11,432 bases of DNA from JAATFY01 sp049276515 (GTDB lineage Bacteria; Pseudomonadota; Alphaproteobacteria; UBA9219). Of the stretch, positions 1-6,837 are shown in pieces. Location: contig JBASWO010000042.1 of the NCBI GenBank assembly GCA_049276515.1, positions 1-11,432 on the forward strand, read 5' to 3'. The position numbers and the translations under genes were made by a program. The number at the start of each line of letters is the position of its first letter. The first letter of the stretch is position 1. The notes below the pieces were generated by a model. That model was not told the origin of the DNA and ran no database searches. It saw only the letters and a program-made list of their open reading frames with translations.

Positions 1-397
1 CTTCTTTGACTGCCCCTGTATAATGAGGGTTATGGCCTAAATGACCACGATCAGGCAAAAACGACGATAATCCTAAAGCGGCTTGCGTGAGTTGAGCTTT
101 CTGCATGCCTGCTTCTGATATACACATCATCTCGATGGCGCCTTCATAGTCAGCGATGGCCGCATTCACAAATGTAAGGCCGCTACAATCTCGATAGTTA
201 TTCTGCAATTTAACAAACATATCGGGGATGGGCTCAAATAAGAGGCCCTTCCATTTCTGCTTTTTGACATGTTTATGAATGGGGTCATAGGAGACGCCAT
301 CCATGGCACCTATTTGAATAAAATAAACATCAGGCCCCATAGCCTGGAGTGTCTGATCTAAATCCTTGGGGGTGAATTCGCCATCAAAGGTAATCAT
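1..397 (-). CDS. FkbM-family SAM-dependent methyltransferase, N-terminal part (3' end beyond window)
   Basis: The frame is open from an ATG at 397 to the left edge, giving 132 codons with no stop. Residues 24-34 (VYFIQIGAMDG) look like the glycine-rich SAM-binding motif I of FkbM-like (Methyltransf_21) enzymes. Residues 50-56 (KGLLFEP) match the end of strand beta 2 with the acidic ribose-binding Glu, and 78-83 (NAAIAD) match the next strand motif. FkbM-type enzymes O-methylate sugars, glycans or small metabolites; the substrate here cannot be told. The C-terminal half is missing. The gene lies 54 bases after rplO in the same direction, where secY is normally found. The start is uncertain: the ATG has no good Shine-Dalgarno and sits beside a hairpin. 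An in-frame GTG at 430 would add 11 residues. Codon use includes ATA for two of eight isoleucines, which suggests lower expression than the ribosomal genes. Confidence 0.8.
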   Translation of the reverse strand, partial: MITFDGEFTPKDLDQTLQAMGPDVYFIQIGAMDGVSYDPIHKHVKKQKWKGLLFEPIPDMFVKLQNNYRDCSGLTFVNAAIADYEGAIEMMCISEAGMQKAQLTQAALGLSSFLPDRGHLGHNPHYTGAVKE

Positions 398-449
398 GCC
401 CAAAGCTAAACTGCTTTGGGGGCAGATCACAAGTCTAGGATTACCTTGG
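385..449 (-). promoter_or_regulatory. Nested inverted repeat between rplO and the methyltransferase gene
   Basis: An inner perfect 8-bp stem (399-406 with 413-420, arms CCCAAAGC/GCTTTGGG, 6-base loop) lies inside outer arms at 385-395 and 439-449 that match at 10 of 11 positions. On the minus-strand mRNA the two stems could stack, with an 18-base bulge on one side and 3 bases on the other. The folded region contains the AAGG-like sequence after rplO and includes the methyltransferase ATG at 397-395. No U-run follows, so it does not look like an ordinary intrinsic terminator. A role in translation control, RNA processing or transcript 3'-end protection is inference. Confidence 0.5.
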
Positions 450-451
450 AA

Positions 452-934
452 TTAAGCGGCTTTTTCTGCTTTTGGCTTTGCCGTAACGGTCAGTTTACCG
501 CCAGCTTTTTCAATAGCTGCGATAGCTGATTTGGAGGCACCAGCGACAGCAATGTCGATCTTGGTTTTAATTTCGCCCTTACCCAAAACACGAACGCCAT
601 CTTTTGCTTTAGCGCAAAGGCCCGCTTGCATCAGAATTTCGCATGTAATGGGTTTCTTGGCATCAATTTTACCAGTTTCAATGGCTTGCTGCAGACGACC
701 AAGATTGATTTCAGCATAATCTTTCGAAAAGATGTTGCTGAAGCCACGCTTTGGAAGACGACGATGCAATGGCATCTGGCCGCCTTCAAAGCCACGAATG
801 GAGACGCCAGTACGAGCCTTCTGACCCTTAACGCCACGGCCAGAGGTTTTGCCTTTACCTGAGCCGATACCACGGCCAACGGTCATGCGCTTCTTGCGCG
901 CGCCAGGATTATCACGGAGATCGTTGAGCTTCAT
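452..934 (-). CDS. rplO: 50S ribosomal protein L15
   Basis: L15 is a late-assembling large-subunit protein that contacts 23S rRNA. The 160-residue product has the family's N-terminal Gly/Lys/Arg-rich segment (about residues 20-60, with GRGIGSGKGKTSGRG and GFEGGQMPLHRRLPKRGF), which threads into rRNA, followed by the globular C-terminal domain with GVRVLGKGEI. E. coli L15 is 144 residues; the excess includes a Lys/Ala-rich tail (AKPKAEKAA). The start follows the rpmD stop by one base, and an AAGGAA lies within the rpmD 3' end, which supports tight translational coupling. It is the last ribosomal gene here. secY, the usual next gene, is not present. Confidence 0.98.
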   Translation of the reverse strand: MKLNDLRDNPGARKKRMTVGRGIGSGKGKTSGRGVKGQKARTGVSIRGFEGGQMPLHRRLPKRGFSNIFSKDYAEINLGRLQQAIETGKIDAKKPITCEILMQAGLCAKAKDGVRVLGKGEIKTKIDIAVAGASKSAIAAIEKAGGKLTVTAKPKAEKAA

Positions 935-935
935 T

Positions 936-1136
936 TTATTTTCCTTCTTCGCCTTCGATGCGCACGAGATGGCGCACTTTTCTAATCATGCCACGAACAG
1001 CAGGTGTATCTTCGAGTTCACGACGGCTCGCAATACGACCTAGGCCTAAACCGCGGATCGTTTCGCGCATACCAGGTGACTTGCGGTTCTCGCTGCCGAA
1101 TTGAACGACGGTCAATGTTTTCTTTGAGCCTGCCAT
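936..1136 (-). CDS. rpmD: 50S ribosomal protein L30
   Basis: L30 is a small large-subunit protein of about 60 residues; this one is 66. The family pattern is visible: a first beta strand (KTLTVVQFGS), then a short helix and turn (SPGMRETIRGLGLGRIASRREL), then the final helix and strand (VRGMIRKVRHLVRIE). The ATG at 1136 is preceded by AGGGGA at a good distance. The gene sits between rpsE and rplO, its standard place in the spc cluster. The short Glu/Gly/Lys end (EGEEGK) is a minor extension. Confidence 0.97.
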   Translation of the reverse strand: MAGSKKTLTVVQFGSENRKSPGMRETIRGLGLGRIASRRELEDTPAVRGMIRKVRHLVRIEGEEGK

Positions 1137-1159
1137 AATACGTCCCCTACCCTTTATCT

Positions 1160-1726
1160 TTATGCTTCCTTGGCTTCAGCGGCTTCTGCCTGCTTCTTGC
1201 CGAGGATTTCGTTGACCTTCTTGCCACGACGCATTGCAACGGAACGTGGGCTTGTCACCTGGTTCAGCGCATTAAATGTCGCTTTAATCATGTTGTGTGG
1301 GTTGCTTGATCCAACCGATTTAGCAACAACGTCATGAATGCCAAGAGCTTCAAACACAGCGCGCATAGGGCCACCAGCAATAATACCAGTACCGGCTGGG
1401 GCTGTACGCAAAACAACTTTGCCAGCGCCATAACGGCCACGCACATCGTGATGCAACGTACGACCTTCGCGCAAAGGAACGCGGAATAAGCGGCGCTTTG
1501 CAGCTTCTGTTGCCTTACGAATGGCTTCTGGAACTTCGCGAGCTTTACCTGTGCCTAGACCGACACGACCTTTGCCATCACCAACGATGACAACTGCGGC
1601 CATAGCGAAACGCTTACCACCCTTAACAACTTTAGCGACGCGGTTGATGCCAACGAGCTTTTCAATCAGCTCATTGCCTTCACCTTCGTTTTCTTCGTGC
1701 TTCTTTGCTCTATCAGGCTTTGCCAT
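1160..1726 (-). CDS. rpsE: 30S ribosomal protein S5
   Basis: S5 is a small-subunit protein involved in decoding accuracy and helicase activity at the mRNA entry site. The 188-residue product shows the N-terminal double-stranded RNA-binding-like domain (about residues 22-85) with the VVKGGKRF loop at 33-40, where spectinomycin-resistance changes occur in other bacteria. The loop is intact here. The C-terminal domain carries APAGTGIIAGGPMRAVFEALG and the VGSSNPHN motif. Compared with E. coli (167 residues) it has an acidic N-terminal stretch (HEENEGEGNE) and an Ala/Glu-rich tail. An AAAAGGAA precedes the start. The preceding gene is rplR, 11 bases away. Confidence 0.98.
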   Translation of the reverse strand: MAKPDRAKKHEENEGEGNELIEKLVGINRVAKVVKGGKRFAMAAVVIVGDGKGRVGLGTGKAREVPEAIRKATEAAKRRLFRVPLREGRTLHHDVRGRYGAGKVVLRTAPAGTGIIAGGPMRAVFEALGIHDVVAKSVGSSNPHNMIKATFNALNQVTSPRSVAMRRGKKVNEILGKKQAEAAEAKEA

Positions 1727-1737
1727 AGTTTTTCCTT

Positions 1738-2100
1738 TTAAAATGCCAAGCCGGCTTGACGTGCCGCTTCAGCTAATTCTTTGACGCGACCGTGATACAA
1801 ATAACCACCACGATCGAAGACAACTTCTTTGATGCCAGCTTTAATTGCGCGCTCAGCGATTAATGTACCAACTGTTTTAGCGGCATCTTTGTTAGCGCCG
1901 GTTTTAAGTTTGCCGCGCAAATCTTTTTCAACGCTCGATGCTGCGGCCAATGTCTTGCCAGCCTTATCATCAATGATTTGAGCAGAGATGTGCTTGCCCG
2001 AACGATGAACGGAAAGACGAACGCGACCAGCTGCGTTACGTGCAATCTGATAACGGTTGCGTGCCGAGCGACGCTTATGAAGTTGTTTAGCGGATAGCAT
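1738..2100 (-). CDS. rplR: 50S ribosomal protein L18
   Basis: L18 binds 5S rRNA together with L5 and helps place it in the central protuberance. At 120 residues it is close to the E. coli length (117). The N-terminus is basic (KQLHKRRSARNRYQIARN), and the core has RLSVHRSGKHISAQIIDD and the conserved C-terminal block VVFDRGGYLYHGRVKELAEAAR. The start has an AAAGGTG ribosome binding site placed over the rplF stop region, with a 9-base gap to rplF. Nothing is unusual. Confidence 0.98.
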   Translation of the reverse strand: MLSAKQLHKRRSARNRYQIARNAAGRVRLSVHRSGKHISAQIIDDKAGKTLAAASSVEKDLRGKLKTGANKDAAKTVGTLIAERAIKAGIKEVVFDRGGYLYHGRVKELAEAARQAGLAF

Positions 2101-2109
2101 GTTTCACCT

Positions 2110-2643
2110 TTATTTCTTCTTGCCTTCTTTGCGACGAATACGTTCGCCTTGATATTTGATGCCTTTGCCTTTGTAAGGTTCTGGCTTTTTCATGCCGCGG
2201 ATTTCTGCCGCAACCTGACCAACTTTTTGACGATCCATGCCAGAGATGGAAATCACGGTTGGCTTTTCTGCCTTAATCGTGATGCCTTCTGGTGGATGAA
2301 ATTTAACTTCATGGCTAAAGCCAAGCTGCATGATCAGATCTTTGCCTTGCATAGCCGCTTTAAAACCGACGCCTTCGATTTCAAGTGTTTCTTTAAAGCC
2401 GTCTGTTACACCTTTGACCATGTTATTAATATTGTTGCGTGTGGTGCCCCACAAAACGCGCGCACGCGCTGTGTCCTGGCGCATAGCAACAGCGACCTTA
2501 CCATCCGCCACTTTCACTTCGACCTCAGCCGGAGCAACAAGCGATAGATTGCCCATCTTGCCTTTGACAGCAATATTCTGGCCTTTGACTTCAGCCGTTA
2601 CGCCTTGCGGCAGGGCTACTGGATATTTGCCAACGCGTGACAT
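2110..2643 (-). CDS. rplF: 50S ribosomal protein L6
   Basis: L6 binds 23S rRNA near the sarcin-ricin loop and the factor-binding site. The 177-residue length equals that of E. coli L6. The two homologous domains are visible (about residues 1-82 and 83-177), starting with MSRVGKYPV and containing GTTRNNINNMVKGVTDGF. The C-terminal signature PEPYKGKGI lies at 154-162, followed by a Lys/Arg-rich end. Two Shine-Dalgarno-like sequences lie upstream: GGAG about 7 bases before the ATG, and AAGGAG further away over the rpsH stop. The closer one fits this start best. Confidence 0.98.
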   Translation of the reverse strand: MSRVGKYPVALPQGVTAEVKGQNIAVKGKMGNLSLVAPAEVEVKVADGKVAVAMRQDTARARVLWGTTRNNINNMVKGVTDGFKETLEIEGVGFKAAMQGKDLIMQLGFSHEVKFHPPEGITIKAEKPTVISISGMDRQKVGQVAAEIRGMKKPEPYKGKGIKYQGERIRRKEGKKK

Positions 2644-2660
2644 GATTTAGCTCCAACTCC

Positions 2661-3059
2661 TTAGAATATACGGCAAAGGACTTCGCCGCCAACATGCTGA
2701 GCACGGGCTTCGTTGTCCGAAAGAACGCCACGAGGTGTCGACAAAATCGAAACACCGAGACCATTGAACACGCGGCCCAAATCTTTAATGCCGGCATAAA
2801 CGCGACGACCTGGGGTTGAGACGCGCTCAATCTTACGAATTGCGCCTTCACCTTCGTGATACTTCAATTCAATTTCCAAGTTCGGCTGCTTTGATTTGTG
2901 CTGAACTTCTGTGTAACCGCGGATATAGCCTTCGCGTACCATAGCTTCCAATACGTTCTTACGGAAAGCAGATGATGGGCACGTCACGACAGCCATACCA
3001 GCCATTTGGCCGTTACGGATGCGTGTGAGCATATCGCCGAGTGTATCTGTGATGGACAT
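2661..3059 (-). CDS. rpsH: 30S ribosomal protein S8
   Basis: S8 is a primary 16S rRNA-binding protein of the central domain; in E. coli it also represses the spc operon by binding its mRNA. The 132-residue product (E. coli 130) starts with the typical SITDTLGDMLTRIRNGQ. It has the C-terminal RNA-binding signature STPRGVLSD at 107-115 and ends GGEVLCRIF. An AAGGGGGGA ribosome binding site precedes the ATG, 13 bases after rpsN. I could not identify an S8-like mRNA target in this window, so autoregulation here is untested. Confidence 0.98.
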   Translation of the reverse strand: MSITDTLGDMLTRIRNGQMAGMAVVTCPSSAFRKNVLEAMVREGYIRGYTEVQHKSKQPNLEIELKYHEGEGAIRKIERVSTPGRRVYAGIKDLGRVFNGLGVSILSTPRGVLSDNEARAQHVGGEVLCRIF

Positions 3060-3072
3060 TCTTCGTCCCCCC

Positions 3073-3378
3073 TTACCAGCTTGACTTTACAATGCCAGGA
3101 ATCTGACCGCTTGAGGCGAGCTCGCGCAGTTTGATACGGCAGAGTTTAAATTTACGGTACACAGCACGTGGACGACCGGTGAGTTCACAACGGTTGTGCT
3201 GACGAACAGCTGCAGAATTGCGTGGCATCTTTGCCAGTTTCATCATGGCTGTGAAACGGTCTTCCATTGACGTTTCCTTGTCCATAATGATGTCCTTCAG
3301 CTTGTCACGACGAGCCTTAAACTGCTTTGTCATCTTCGTGCGCTTCTTTTCTTTTTCGATCATGCAGGTCTTTGCCAT
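3073..3378 (-). CDS. rpsN: 30S ribosomal protein S14, zinc-independent (C-minus) type
   Basis: S14 is a small-subunit head protein that joins late in assembly. The 101-residue length and N-terminus (MIEKEKKRTK) are those of the long form. Cysteines lie at 5, 64 and 80, but the CxxC pairs that bind zinc in the short form are absent: residue 67 is Thr and residue 83 is Lys. It is therefore the zinc-free type common in proteobacteria. The core motif HNRCELTGRPRAVYRKF is intact and the end is PGIVKSSW. A CGGAGGA site gives a confident start. The gene lies between rplE and rpsH as usual. Confidence 0.98.
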   Translation of the reverse strand: MAKTCMIEKEKKRTKMTKQFKARRDKLKDIIMDKETSMEDRFTAMMKLAKMPRNSAAVRQHNRCELTGRPRAVYRKFKLCRIKLRELASSGQIPGIVKSSW

Positions 3379-3390
3379 GCGATCCTCCGG

Positions 3391-3960
3391 TTAATTCTGC
3401 TGGAACGGCATGTTGAAGAAACGCAACAATTCGCGTGCTTCATCATCCGTCTTTGCGGTGGTGCAGATCACAATGTCCATACCGCGGATTTCGTCAATTT
3501 TGTCGTAATCAACTTCAGGGAATACGATTTGTTCTTTGAGGCCCAAAGCATAGTTTCCGTTACCATCAAAGCTGCGGACCGATACGCCACGGAAGTCACG
3601 AACGCGAGGTAGTGCAATCGTAACCAAGCGATCGAGGAATTCGTACATTTTCTCATTACGTAAAGTAACTTTGCAGCCGATACCTAAACCGCCGCGCAGT
3701 TTAAAGGTCGCAATAGCTTTGCGAGCTTTTGTAATGATCGGCTTTTGACCAGCGATAAGAGCCAATTGTTCGGCAGCATTCTTCGTTTTCTTGCTGTCGT
3801 TCACGGCTTCGCCAACGCCCATATTGATGACGATCTTGTCCAAACGTGGCACCTGCATGGCATTCTTATAGCCAAACTTTTTGAGCATCTCAGGTTTGAT
3901 AACTTCCTGATATTGCTGCCGCAGGCGCGGAATGTATCTATCTTTCTTTGCTGCAACCAT
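3391..3960 (-). CDS. rplE: 50S ribosomal protein L5
   Basis: L5 binds 5S rRNA and contacts the P-site tRNA and the small subunit through bridge B1b. The 189-residue product (E. coli 179) contains the signature VPRLDKIVINMGVGEA at about 37-52, GQKPIITKARKAIATFKLR and the conserved C-terminal RDFRGVSVRSFDGNGNY. The extra length is at the N-terminus (MVAAKKDRYIPRL). The start is supported by TAAGGA 8 bases upstream and by the 11-base gap to rplX. Confidence 0.98.
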   Translation of the reverse strand: MVAAKKDRYIPRLRQQYQEVIKPEMLKKFGYKNAMQVPRLDKIVINMGVGEAVNDSKKTKNAAEQLALIAGQKPIITKARKAIATFKLRGGLGIGCKVTLRNEKMYEFLDRLVTIALPRVRDFRGVSVRSFDGNGNYALGLKEQIVFPEVDYDKIDEIRGMDIVICTTAKTDDEARELLRFFNMPFQQN

Positions 3961-3971
3961 CGTTCAATTCC

Positions 3972-4295
3972 TTATTTGTCAATCGCTTCGCCGGAGCGGC
4001 GGGCAAAACGAACCTTTTCATTTTTTACAGTCTTAAAGCCAACGCGCACGGCTTTGTTATCTTTTGGATCTAAGTGCGCGACATTTGATGCATGGATAGA
4101 CGCTTCTTTGCGCACAATGCCACCTTGGGCATTAGCTTGCGAAGGCTTGGTATGACGAGCCACCATATTGACGCCCGAAACCACAACGCGGTTTTCCTTT
4201 GGCATAACGGCAGTGATTTCACCAATCTTGCCTTTATCCTTGCCAGCCAGAACAATAACGCGGTCTTTCTTTTTCAATTTCATTTTAGCACTCAT
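3972..4295 (-). CDS. rplX: 50S ribosomal protein L24
   Basis: L24 is an assembly-initiating protein that binds the 5' domain of 23S rRNA and lies near the exit tunnel. At 107 residues it is like E. coli L24 (104). A KOW motif is visible at about 10-40 (DRVIVLAGKDKGKIGEI), followed by VSGVNMVARHTKPSQANAQGG, a typical L24 run. Its ATG overlaps the rplN stop by one base (TAATG), so the two are probably translationally coupled. An AGAGGTG ribosome binding site lies in the end of rplN. Confidence 0.98.
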   Translation of the reverse strand: MSAKMKLKKKDRVIVLAGKDKGKIGEITAVMPKENRVVVSGVNMVARHTKPSQANAQGGIVRKEASIHASNVAHLDPKDNKAVRVGFKTVKNEKVRFARRSGEAIDK

Positions 4296-4663
4296 TACAG
4301 CACCTCTTCAGCCAAAGAGATGATTTTCATAAAACCCAGGTTACGCAGTTCACGTGTTACGGGTCCAAAGATACGTGTACCAATAGGTTCCATTTCCTTG
4401 TTGATCAGAACAGCCGCGTTGCGATCAAAACGGATCAACGTGCCATCATTACGGCGTAGCGCGAATTTTTGACGCACAATAACCGCCTTATGGACATCGC
4501 CCTTCTTGACGCGACCACGGGGGATGGCTTCTTTGATTGAAACGACAATAACATCGCCAATCGCAGCCGTGCGGCGCTTGGAGCCGCCAAGAACCTTGAT
4601 GCAGGCAACGGCTTTAGCGCCGCTGTTATCTGCTACATCAAGAACTGTTTCCATCTGGATCAT
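4295..4663 (-). CDS. rplN: 50S ribosomal protein L14
   Basis: L14 is a highly conserved beta-barrel protein at the subunit interface (bridges B5 and B8) and the docking site of the silencing factor RsfS. The 122-residue product starts MIQMETVLDVADNSGAK and carries the signature region with the GDVIVVSIKEAIPRG and KKGDVHKAVIVR runs, ending with LRNLGFMKIISLAEEVL. It is the first gene of the classical spc cluster. The gap to rpsQ is 25 bases and contains no evident promoter or terminator, so S10 and spc genes are probably co-transcribed here. Confidence 0.98.
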   Translation of the reverse strand: MIQMETVLDVADNSGAKAVACIKVLGGSKRRTAAIGDVIVVSIKEAIPRGRVKKGDVHKAVIVRQKFALRRNDGTLIRFDRNAAVLINKEMEPIGTRIFGPVTRELRNLGFMKIISLAEEVL

Positions 4664-4688
4664 GGTAAAACCTTATCTCTTCACTTCG

Positions 4689-4967
4689 TTACTTTGTTGC
4701 CGTTTTCTTGGTCTTAGCCGCTGGCTTTGTAGCCGCCGCTTCATCAACTAATGTCCAACGCTTGCGCTTGCTGATAGGAGCGCATTCGATGATCGAAACC
4801 ACATCACCAACTTTGCGTGTGTTTTTTTCATCATGAGCAGCGTACTTCTTAGATGTACGAATATACTTCTTATAAATTGGATGCATGATCCGGCGCGTTA
4901 CCAAAACCGTAATGGTCTTGTCGCCCTTGTCACTTACAACCGTTCCTTGCAATACACGACGTGGCAT
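4689..4967 (-). CDS. rpsQ: 30S ribosomal protein S17
   Basis: S17 is a primary 16S rRNA-binding protein with an OB fold. The 92-residue product has the usual strands and signatures: RRVLQGTVVSDKGDKTITV at the N-terminus, MHPIYKKYIRTSKKY in the middle, and GDVVSIIECAPISKRKRW at about 54-71. The body matches E. coli S17 (84 residues), and the excess is a Lys/Ala-rich tail (ATKPAAKTKKTATK). The start has a strong AAGGAGAGGG site that overlaps the rpmC stop region. It is the last gene of the S10 group. Confidence 0.98.
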   Translation of the reverse strand: MPRRVLQGTVVSDKGDKTITVLVTRRIMHPIYKKYIRTSKKYAAHDEKNTRKVGDVVSIIECAPISKRKRWTLVDEAAATKPAAKTKKTATK

Positions 4968-4979
4968 AGTTCCCTCTCC

Positions 4980-5243
4980 TTAAGCGGCCGATTTTTTGGT
5001 CGGCTTGCTGGCTTTTTTAGCTGCCGGCTGCTGTCCGCCATTTCTCTTACGTTCACCCAGAACCGTCTGGATCTTCGCAATTTCCTTACGCACGTGGTTG
5101 TTGCGCGCTGTATTAGCGAGCTGGCCCGTGGCTTTTTGGAAACGTAAGTTGAATTGCTCTTTACGCAATTCAGTCAAACGTGTTTCCAACTCTTTATCTG
5201 TCTTCATCCGCACATCAGCGGCTTTAACTGTATTCTTTGCCAT
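4980..5243 (-). CDS. rpmC: 50S ribosomal protein L29 with a C-terminal extension
   Basis: L29 is a small two-helix protein near the tunnel exit, by the trigger factor and SRP docking site. The family core is clear: ELETRLTELRKEQFNLRFQ at about 18-36 and ATGQLANTARNNHVRKEIA at 38-56. E. coli L29 is 63 residues; this one is 87. The last 20 or so residues form a basic low-complexity tail (GGQQPAAKKASKPTKKSAA). AAGGAA at a good distance supports the start. Neighbours are rplP (14-base gap) and rpsQ (12-base gap). Confidence 0.96.
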   Translation of the reverse strand: MAKNTVKAADVRMKTDKELETRLTELRKEQFNLRFQKATGQLANTARNNHVRKEIAKIQTVLGERKRNGGQQPAAKKASKPTKKSAA

Positions 5244-5257
5244 TGCTCTATTCCTTC

Positions 5258-5671
5258 TTAAGCAGCGCCGCGCTGCACGAATTTAGTCTTGATAGGCAGT
5301 TTTGCCGCAGCAAGCTCAAACGCTGTTTTAGCAACTGCGATTGGCACGCCATCCATTTCAAACATGATGCGACCTGGATGGACGCGGCATGCCCAATATT
5401 CATTCGATCCCTTGCCTGAACCCATGCGTACTTCAGCTGGCTTCTTTGATACAGGCACATCCGGGAACACCAAAATCCACAAACGACCTTGACGCTTCAT
5501 GGCGCGGGTAATCGCACGACGAGCCGCTTCAATTTGGCGCGCTGTAACACGTTCTGGTTCCAAAGCCTTGAGGCCGAAAGCGCCATAGCTCAGACGGAAA
5601 CCGCCCTTAGCTGCACCATGAATACGGCCTTTGTGCGCCTTGTGATATTTTCTACGTTTTGGCTCAAACAT
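5258..5671 (-). CDS. rplP: 50S ribosomal protein L16
   Basis: L16 helps place tRNA in the A and P sites of the 50S subunit and is assembled late. Length is 137 residues (E. coli 136). Visible family features are the basic N-terminus (PKRRKYHKAHKGR), GFRLSYGAFGLKALEP, the RRAITRAMKR helix, and the RMGSGKGS loop at 82-89. Arg82 aligns with the E. coli Arg81 that the oxygenase YcfD hydroxylates; whether it is modified here is unknown. The ribosome binding site is modest (AAAGAG), with a 21-base gap after rpsC. Confidence 0.98.
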   Translation of the reverse strand: MFEPKRRKYHKAHKGRIHGAAKGGFRLSYGAFGLKALEPERVTARQIEAARRAITRAMKRQGRLWILVFPDVPVSKKPAEVRMGSGKGSNEYWACRVHPGRIMFEMDGVPIAVAKTAFELAAAKLPIKTKFVQRGAA

Positions 5672-5692
5672 TGTTCGTCTCTTTATCCAAAA

Positions 5693-6379
5693 TTAGTTCC
5701 GGTTTGGCTGTCCATCAGTGGCGCGCTTGTCTTGTGCCATGGGGTCATGTTCCAAGATTTCACCACGGAAAATCCAAACTTTCACGCCGCAAGTACCCAT
5801 TGTTGTGAAAGCTGTCGATACACCGTAGTCAACATCAGCGCGCAATGTATGCAAAGGCACACGACCTTCGCGATACCATTCCATACGAGCGATTTCAGCA
5901 CCGCCTAAACGGCCACTGCAGTTGATACGAATACCAAGGGCTCCGCCGCGCATTGCAGACTGAACGGCACGCTTCATAGCTCTACGGAAAGCAATACGAC
6001 GTTCGAGCTGATCAGCAATGCTGTTAGCAACCAATTTAGCATCGATGTCAGGCTTGCGGATTTCAACGATGTTCAGGTTCACTTCAGCTTCGGTCATTTT
6101 CGCAATTTCCGAACGCAACTTCTCAATATCAGCACCCTTCTTACCGATGATAACACCAGGGCGTGCCGAATGAATGGTGACCTTGGCCTTCTTAGCTGGG
6201 CGTTCAATAACGATCTTGGCAACACTGGCTGCCTTACCCAATTTTTCCGTCAAATAATCACGGATCTTGAAATCTTCGTGCAGCAACTTGCTGTAGTTGG
6301 CACTGTTGGCGAACCAACGGCTATCCCACGTACGGTTGATGCCAAGACGCATGCCAATTGGATTGACTTTTTGACCCAT
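5693..6379 (-). CDS. rpsC: 30S ribosomal protein S3
   Basis: S3 lies at the mRNA entry channel and takes part in mRNA unwinding with S4 and S5. The 228-residue product begins with the typical GQKVNPIGMRLGINRTWDSRW. It has a type II KH domain with the GKKG loop at 79-82 and a C-terminal domain containing GRLGGAEIARMEWYREGRVPLHTLRADVDY, ending shortly after the conserved GVKVWIFRGE. E. coli S3 is 233 residues. Only two bases separate its ATG from the rplV stop; GGGAG in the end of rplV serves as the ribosome binding site. Confidence 0.99.
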   Translation of the reverse strand: MGQKVNPIGMRLGINRTWDSRWFANSANYSKLLHEDFKIRDYLTEKLGKAASVAKIVIERPAKKAKVTIHSARPGVIIGKKGADIEKLRSEIAKMTEAEVNLNIVEIRKPDIDAKLVANSIADQLERRIAFRRAMKRAVQSAMRGGALGIRINCSGRLGGAEIARMEWYREGRVPLHTLRADVDYGVSTAFTTMGTCGVKVWIFRGEILEHDPMAQDKRATDGQPNRN

Positions 6380-6381
6380 AA

Positions 6382-6825
6382 TTATGCTCCCGCCTTAGCT
6401 TCAGTTGATTTTTTCTTTGAGAAGCTTCTTGCACGTTTGCTGCTCATTTTTGCTTCGCCTTCACGTTGCTTAACAACGATTGTGAGCTTGCTAAAAGGTT
6501 TTTCAATGCCGGCGCTACGACCGCGACCGCGTGTGTGGAAACGCTTCATAACAAAAGCGCGACCCACCCAAGCTTCAGCGACATAGAGCTTGTCAACATC
6601 AAGGCCATGATTGTTTTCGGCATTTGCAACAGCAGCTTGCAAAACCTTTTTAACTTCATTGGCAACACGGCGCTTTTCAAAGGTCAATTGGGTCAGAGCG
6701 GCCGCAGCACTTTTACCGCGAATGCTTGCAGCAACGACGTTCAATTTACGTGCGCCAGAGCGAACAGCATTAGCTTTAGCTAAGGCGCCCTTTTCAGCTC
6801 TAAGTTTTTCTTTCAGCATAACCAT
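6382..6825 (-). CDS. rplV: 50S ribosomal protein L22 with a long basic tail
   Basis: L22 spans the large subunit, and its beta hairpin lines the exit tunnel at the macrolide site. The core includes RSGARKLNVVAASIRGKSA, the NNHGLDVDKLYVAEAWVG segment, and the hairpin tip around 94-104 (KRFHTRGRGRS). E. coli L22 is 110 residues; this protein has 147. Most of the excess is a C-terminal Lys/Ser/Ala-rich tail after residue 121. Of two nearby in-frame ATGs, the first is favoured because AAGGAG lies 6 bases before it. Confidence 0.97.
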   Translation of the reverse strand: MVMLKEKLRAEKGALAKANAVRSGARKLNVVAASIRGKSAAAALTQLTFEKRRVANEVKKVLQAAVANAENNHGLDVDKLYVAEAWVGRAFVMKRFHTRGRGRSAGIEKPFSKLTIVVKQREGEAKMSSKRARSFSKKKSTEAKAGA

Positions 6826-6831
6826 GATCTA

Positions 6832-6837
6832 CTCCTT
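6832..6837 (-). promoter_or_regulatory. Ribosome binding site that fixes the rplV start
   Basis: A perfect AAGGAG overlaps the rpsS stop codon and lies 6 bases before the first of two in-frame ATGs of rplV (6825). The second ATG, at 6819, would be 12 bases away, so the upstream one is preferred. Confidence 0.85.

Noticed and set aside
399..420. Inner hairpin read as an intrinsic terminator of the ribosomal operon
   Set aside because: The stem is not followed by a U-run on either strand, and it sits directly before or within the start of the next gene.
397..454. Stop-codon read-through producing an L15-methyltransferase fusion
   Set aside because: L15 ends in a normal tail with TAA, and there is no read-through context or homology to support a fusion; the shared frame has a one-in-three chance.
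3961..3971. S8-binding autoregulatory site near the rplX-rplE junction, as in E. coli
   Set aside because: The gap is only 11 bases and I could not see the characteristic bulged helix; a structure-based search would be needed.
2149..6586. Several plus-strand frames of 120-139 codons (for example 2149-2547, 3745-4155, 5489-5908, 6170-6586)
   Set aside because: All lie opposite conserved ribosomal protein genes, cross gene boundaries arbitrarily and show no protein-like motifs.
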